NCBI RefSeq assembly: GCF_014190775.1
Contig: NZ_JACHVP010000007.1
Span: 1 to 64,000 of the forward strand
Direction: 5' to 3'
From: Leifsonia aquatica
GTDB taxonomy: Bacteria > Actinomycetota > Actinomycetes > Actinomycetales > Microbacteriaceae
DNA length: 64,000 nt
Below, in pieces: positions 60,353-64,000 of the stretch. The notes under the pieces are model-generated. The model was not told the origin of the DNA and did not search any database. It saw only the letters and a list, made by a program, of their open reading frames with translations. The number at the start of each line of letters is the position of its first letter. The stretch's first letter is position 1. The translations under genes and the position numbers were made by a program.

Positions 60353-61408
60353 ATGACCGAGTCGATCGCCGAGCCCGCGCCCGGCACAGCGCCGCGCGGC
60401 CGGCGCAAGCGGGGCCCCTCCCTCGGCGACGTGGCCGCGCATGCCGGCGTCTCGACCCAGACCGTGTCGCGCGTCGCCAACGGGCTCACCAACGTGGAGG
60501 CCGCCACCCGCGAGCGCGTGCTCGCCTCCATGCACGCGCTCGGCTACCGCCCCAACCACGCGGCGCGCGCCCTCCGTTCCGGCCGCTTCCGCAACCTCGG
60601 CGTCGTGATGTTCACCCTTTCCTCCTACGGCAACATGCGCACGCTCGACGCGATCGCCGTCAACGCGGCCACCGCCGGCTACTCGATCACCGTCGTGCCC
60701 GTCGAGCGGCCCACGCAGAAGGACGTCAGCATCGCCTTCTCGCGCCTGCTGGAGCAGGCCGTGGACGGCATCATCATCGTCATCGAGGCGCACATCGTCG
60801 ACGGCGCCGACGTCGAGCTGCCCGAGGGCCTCTCGGTGGTCGTCATCGACTCCACCCAGCGCCCCGACTACCCCCAGGTCGACAACGACCAGGCGCTCGG
60901 TGCGCGCCTCGCCACCGAGCACCTCCTGTCGCTGGGCCACGAGACCGTGTGGCACATCTCCGGCCCCACCGAGTCGTACTCCGCGGGGCGGCGCGAAGAG
61001 GCCTGGCGCGAGACCCTGGAGGCCGCGGGCGCGCCCGTGCCGGAGGTACTGCACGGTGACTGGTCGACGGCAACCGGCTACGAGCACGGTCTCGCGATCG
61101 CCGAGCGTCCCGAGATCACCGCGGTCTTCGCCGCCAACGACCGCATGGCGCTGGGCGTGCTGCGCGCACTCCACGAGGCCGGCCGACGCGTCCCGGACGA
61201 CGTGAGCGTCGTCGGCTTCGACGACATGGCCGAGTCCGACTCGTTCTGGCCGCCGCTGACGACCATCCACCAGGAGTTCGAGGCCACCGGCCGCCGCGCG
61301 GTCGAACTGCTCATCGCCGAGATCGAGGGCCGGCCGGAGCCGGTCACCTCCACCGTCGTCCCGACCCGCCTGGTCGTGCGCAGCAGCACGGGCCCCGCCC
61401 CGCGCTAG
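60353..61408 (+). CDS. LacI-family repressor of the beta-galactoside operon
   Basis: This 351-residue repressor has an N-terminal LacI helix-turn-helix (SLGDVAAHAGVSTQTVSRVANGLTNVEAATRERVLASMHALGYRPNHAARAL) with the hinge, and a periplasmic-binding-like effector domain (NLGVVMFTLSSYGNMRTLDAIAVNAATAGY, AVFAANDRMALGVLRALHEAGRRVPDDVSVVGFDDM). It is divergent from the transporter/galactosidase operon, with two operators in the shared region. A galactoside-derived inducer is inferred. Confidence 0.95.
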   Translation: MTESIAEPAPGTAPRGRRKRGPSLGDVAAHAGVSTQTVSRVANGLTNVEAATRERVLASMHALGYRPNHAARALRSGRFRNLGVVMFTLSSYGNMRTLDAIAVNAATAGYSITVVPVERPTQKDVSIAFSRLLEQAVDGIIIVIEAHIVDGADVELPEGLSVVVIDSTQRPDYPQVDNDQALGARLATEHLLSLGHETVWHISGPTESYSAGRREEAWRETLEAAGAPVPEVLHGDWSTATGYEHGLAIAERPEITAVFAANDRMALGVLRALHEAGRRVPDDVSVVGFDDMAESDSFWPPLTTIHQEFEATGRRAVELLIAEIEGRPEPVTSTVVPTRLVVRSSTGPAPR

Positions 61409-61415
61409 CCCTCGC

Positions 61416-61421
61416 TATACT
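61416..61421 (+). promoter_or_regulatory. -10 box before the thiamine-diphosphate enzyme gene
   Basis: TATACT is a good -10 match shortly after the lacI-type stop. It would give a leader of about 125 bases before the ATG at 61553. That leader (61428-61552) has no gene that I can support. Confidence 0.4.
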
Positions 61422-61552
61422 GCGAGAGTCCGGCGGGCCGCTCCCCGAGCCTCCCGCCGATGCTCGAAAAATGGGCACGAGGCGCGCGCGGGGATGCGCG
61501 CGCGAGACACATACGGAAGCTCACCATCCGTCCTGTCTCGAAAGGCTCCGCC

Positions 61553-63211
61553 ATGCCCTCCGTGTCCGCACACGTCGCCGCCACCCTCGCCGCCCACGTC
61601 CAGCACGTCTTCGGGGTGATGGGCAACGGCAACGCCTACGTCCTCGACGCACTGGAGCGCCAGGGCGCCGTCCCGTACACGCCGATGCGGCATGAGGGAG
61701 GCGCGGTGGTCGCCGCCGACGCCTTCCACCGGGCGTCGGGTGGCCTCGCCGCGGCAACCGCCACCTACGGCGCGGGCTTCACGAACACGCTGACCGCCCT
61801 GGCCGAGGCCGTGCAGGCGCGCATTCCGCTCATCCTGCTGGTCGGTGACGAGCCCACCTCGGGCCCGCGGCCGTGGGGCGTCGACCAGATCGCCCTCGCG
61901 TCCGCCGTCGGCGCCCGCACGTACACCGTGGGCCGCGCGGATGCCGCGGCGACCACGATGATCGCGGTCGAGCACGCGCTCACCTATCGCGTGCCGACGG
62001 TCCTGGCGATCCCCTACGACATCGCGACGCGGGAGGCGGGGCCGATCCCGGCCGCACCGCAGCCCGTGCTGCCCGCGCCCCTCGCGCCGACGGGACCCTT
62101 CGCCGCCGGTGCGGTTACGGCGGCGGCCGAGGCCCTCGCGCACGCGGAGCGTCCGCTCCTCTTGGCGGGGCGCGGCGCCTGGATCGCCGGGGCGGGCGAG
62201 GCGCTCGGCGCCCTGGCCGACGCGACCGGTGCGATCACCGCCACGACCGCGCTGGGCCGCGGCGTCTTCCCCGACGACCGCTACGACCTGGGCGTGAGCG
62301 GTGGATTCGGCGCGGAGGCCGCGATGGAGCTCATCCGGGAGGCCGACGTCGCCGTCGTCTTCGGAGCCTCCCTCAACCAGTTCACGATGCGGTTCGGCGA
62401 ACTGTTCGCGCCCGGAACGCGCATCATCCAGGTGGATGTCGCCGCCGCCGCGACGCACCCCTACGTCGGCAGCTACCTGCGCGGCGACGCGCGGGTGGTG
62501 GCGGAGGCGCTGGTCGCCGAACTGGGCGAGCGCGATGGCCGCCCGTCGGGCTGGCGCGAGTCGGTCGACGTCACTGCCCTGCGTGCGCACGAGCTGGGCC
62601 GGGCCGATGGTCTTGCCGACGATGGCCTGCTCGACCCGCGCGCTGCCGCCGCGCGCATCGGCGAGCTGCTGCCGGAGGACCGCGTCGTCGTCTCCGACGG
62701 CGGCCACTTCATCGGCTGGGCGAACATGTACTGGCCCGTCGCCTCCCCGGACCGGATGATGATGGTCGGCACGGCGTATCAGTCGATCGGTCTCGGGTTC
62801 CCGAGCGTCCCGGGCGCCGCGGTCGCGCATCCCGAGTCCACCGTCGTCCTGAGCACGGGCGACGGGGGCGGTCTGATGGCTCTCGCCGACCTGGAGTCCG
62901 CCGTGCGCGTCGCGGGCGGCCACGGCCTGGCCGTCGTGTGGAATGACGCCGCCTACGGCGCCGAGGTGCACGTCTACGGCCGGAAGGGCCTCGCACAGGC
63001 GCCCATGCTCATCCCGACGGTCGACTTCTCCGGACTCGCCCGCGCCGTCGGCGCCGAGGCCGCGATCATCCGCACGCTCGACGACCTCGCGGTGCTCGCC
63101 GAATGGGCCGCACGCCCGACGGACGAGCGCCCGTTCCTGCTCCTCGACCTGCGCATCTCCCCCACCGTCGTGGCGCCGTACCAGCAGGAGATCTACCGCG
63201 TGAACAGCTAG
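61553..63211 (+). CDS. Thiamine-diphosphate-dependent enzyme (acetolactate synthase-like)
   Basis: This 552-residue protein has the three domains of the acetolactate synthase/pyruvate oxidase family. The N-terminal domain has the activating Glu48 in PMRHEGGAVVAADAFHRASG. The middle domain has RPLLLAGRGAW and VAVVFGASLNQF. The C-terminal diphosphate-binding motif runs from GDGGGLMALADLESAV to VVWNDAAYG. FAD-binding marks of true acetolactate synthase are not obvious, and no regulatory subunit gene is nearby. It may be a 2-oxoacid decarboxylase or carboligase of unknown substrate. GAAAGG lies seven bases before the ATG. A perfect inverted repeat follows the stop. Confidence 0.87.
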   Translation: MPSVSAHVAATLAAHVQHVFGVMGNGNAYVLDALERQGAVPYTPMRHEGGAVVAADAFHRASGGLAAATATYGAGFTNTLTALAEAVQARIPLILLVGDEPTSGPRPWGVDQIALASAVGARTYTVGRADAAATTMIAVEHALTYRVPTVLAIPYDIATREAGPIPAAPQPVLPAPLAPTGPFAAGAVTAAAEALAHAERPLLLAGRGAWIAGAGEALGALADATGAITATTALGRGVFPDDRYDLGVSGGFGAEAAMELIREADVAVVFGASLNQFTMRFGELFAPGTRIIQVDVAAAATHPYVGSYLRGDARVVAEALVAELGERDGRPSGWRESVDVTALRAHELGRADGLADDGLLDPRAAAARIGELLPEDRVVVSDGGHFIGWANMYWPVASPDRMMMVGTAYQSIGLGFPSVPGAAVAHPESTVVLSTGDGGGLMALADLESAVRVAGGHGLAVVWNDAAYGAEVHVYGRKGLAQAPMLIPTVDFSGLARAVGAEAAIIRTLDDLAVLAEWAARPTDERPFLLLDLRISPTVVAPYQQEIYRVNS

Positions 63212-63220
63212 CCCCGCCGC

Positions 63221-63278
63221 CGAGGTTCACGAAAGGGCGCCAATTCCGTGCGGAAAGGGCGCCCTTTCGTGAACCTCG
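63221..63278. terminator. Perfect 21-bp inverted repeat, probable bidirectional terminator
   Basis: The arm at 63221-63241 (beginning CGAGGTTCACGAAAGGG) pairs base for base with 63258-63278 around a 16-base loop. The right side also contains a second palindrome, AAAGGGCGCCCTTT (63254-63267), so two alternative hairpins are possible. It lies between convergent genes. Confidence 0.75.
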
Positions 63279-63294
63279 AGTGCGGAGGCGGGAG

Positions 63295-64000
63295 TCAGCC
63301 GCGGGCGCCGTAGATCGGCGAGCGCGCCTGCTCGGCCTCGTTGTCCGGCCCCAGCGGGATGCCGGTGCGGTCGCGCAACAACAGCGTCGCGATCAGTCCG
63401 ATCACGGTCATGCCGGCGAGATAGAGCGTCACGGCGAACGTCGATCCCGTCGCCTGCACCAGCGCCGTCGCGATCGTCGGCGCGAAGGCCCCGCCCAGGA
63501 TGGCGCCGATCGCGTACGAGATCGACACCCCCGAGAAGCGCACCGACGCCGGGAAGAGCTCCGCGTAGTAGGCCGCCTGCGGTCCGTAGGTGAAGCCGAG
63601 CCCGATCGTCAGCACGGCGATGCCCAGGAAGAGCAGCCACACGCTGCCGGTGTTCACCAGCGGGAAGAGGGAGAAGACGCCGACGAGCTGGAGGATCCAG
63701 CCCGCGATGTAGGTCGTGCGGCGCCCGATGCGGTCGCTGAGCCTGCCCGCGTACCAGGTGGAGAGCAGCCAGGTGACCGCCGACGCGGCGACGGCCCAGA
63801 GCACGGGGCCGCGGTCGAGCGCGATCGGCCCGTCCGGGTTCGTCGCGTAGTTCTGGATGTAGCCGCCGGTCGTCATGTAGCCGACGGCGTTGTTGCCGGC
63901 GAAGATCAGCGCCGCGATCACCACGAGCAGCGCGTGCTTGCGGAACAGCTGCACGATCGGAGTGCGGGTCTGCTCCTTGCGCTGGGCGATCTCGAGGAAG
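63295..64000 (-). CDS. MFS transporter (MHS type), 5' end beyond window
   Basis: This is the C-terminal part (about 235 residues visible) of a major facilitator with the metabolite/proton symporter look: FLEIAQRKEQTRTPIVQLFRKHALLVVIAALIFAGNNAVGYMTTGGYIQNY, GRLSDRIGRRTTYIAG, and the FTYGPQAAYYAELFPASVRFSGVSISYAIG segment typical of ShiA/ProP/KgtP relatives. About six hydrophobic segments are seen. The frame is open to base 64000, so the start lies outside. The substrate is unknown. The neighbouring thiamine-diphosphate enzyme may act on an imported 2-oxoacid, but this is only a guess. Confidence 0.87.
   Translation of the reverse strand, partial: FLEIAQRKEQTRTPIVQLFRKHALLVVIAALIFAGNNAVGYMTTGGYIQNYATNPDGPIALDRGPVLWAVAASAVTWLLSTWYAGRLSDRIGRRTTYIAGWILQLVGVFSLFPLVNTGSVWLLFLGIAVLTIGLGFTYGPQAAYYAELFPASVRFSGVSISYAIGAILGGAFAPTIATALVQATGSTFAVTLYLAGMTVIGLIATLLLRDRTGIPLGPDNEAEQARSPIYGARG

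Overview
The window looks like chromosomal sequence of a high-GC actinobacterium of the family Microbacteriaceae (a Leifsonia-like genome is my best guess). GC content is very high (I estimate about 70%). Many genes seem to be leaderless, with a TAnnnT -10 box 6-8 bases before the start codon. The regulators and their sites are actinobacterial in type: DtxR/IdeR with an iron box, a PhoP-like regulator, HrcA/CIRCE control of groEL, and PaaR. I see no rRNA, tRNA, insertion sequence, prophage or CRISPR array. Genes are tightly packed and often overlap by 4 bases (ATGA/GTGA). No gene-free stretch exceeds about 230 bases.

1-8.3 kb is housekeeping: a truncated NlpC/P60 wall hydrolase with a long structured leader, a DtxR-type metal regulator, serC, a small DUF2530 membrane protein, an acidic DUF3027 protein behind a cold-shock-domain protein, and the actinobacterial pair of helicase-associated protein and XPB helicase. 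8.4-12.2 kb is a tightly overlapping leftward operon: ferredoxin-reductase-like flavoprotein, FolP2-type pterin synthase, RibD-C reductase and a phosphotransferase. 12.3-14.8 kb encodes a PhoP/PhoR-like two-component system with a PhoP-box-like direct repeat in front of it. 15-21.5 kb holds a lipoprotein, groEL with a CIRCE operator and a probable second one, a cold shock protein, LytR_C and DUF3263 proteins, msrB, a nitroreductase and a DMT exporter.

21.5-25.7 kb is a branched-chain 2-oxoacid dehydrogenase operon (E1alpha, E1beta, E2) with a divergent Lrp regulator. 25.7-35.6 kb is a phenylacetate catabolic island. It holds the epoxidase paaABCDE, the isomerase paaG, the ring-opening enzyme paaZ, beta-oxidation genes paaF and paaH, the thioesterase paaI and the TetR regulator paaR. 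Two copies of a 22-bp operator lie before paaF and paaA. The ligase (paaK) and thiolase (paaJ) are not in the window. 36-39.3 kb is a flavin monooxygenase, GntR regulator and MFS transporter group. 39.3-43 kb has a maltokinase, an M23 peptidase and signal peptidase I.

43-47.2 kb is a siderophore-iron uptake locus. A siderophore-interacting reductase faces a binding protein and two FecCD permeases across an IdeR-like iron box, and the box links it to the DtxR-type gene at 1 kb. 47-52 kb holds a GbsR/MarR regulator facing a YCII protein, then a CitA/CitB-like two-component system facing a CitMHS citrate transporter. 52-55 kb has a DUF4190 protein, a type-B carboxylesterase and a PLDc_N protein. 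55-61.4 kb is a beta-galactoside utilisation locus: GH35 beta-galactosidase, sugar ABC transporter without its own ATPase, and a divergent LacI repressor with twin operators. 61.5-64 kb has a thiamine-diphosphate enzyme and a truncated MFS transporter. Three tail-to-tail gaps carry conspicuous inverted or direct repeats of the REP/terminator kind.
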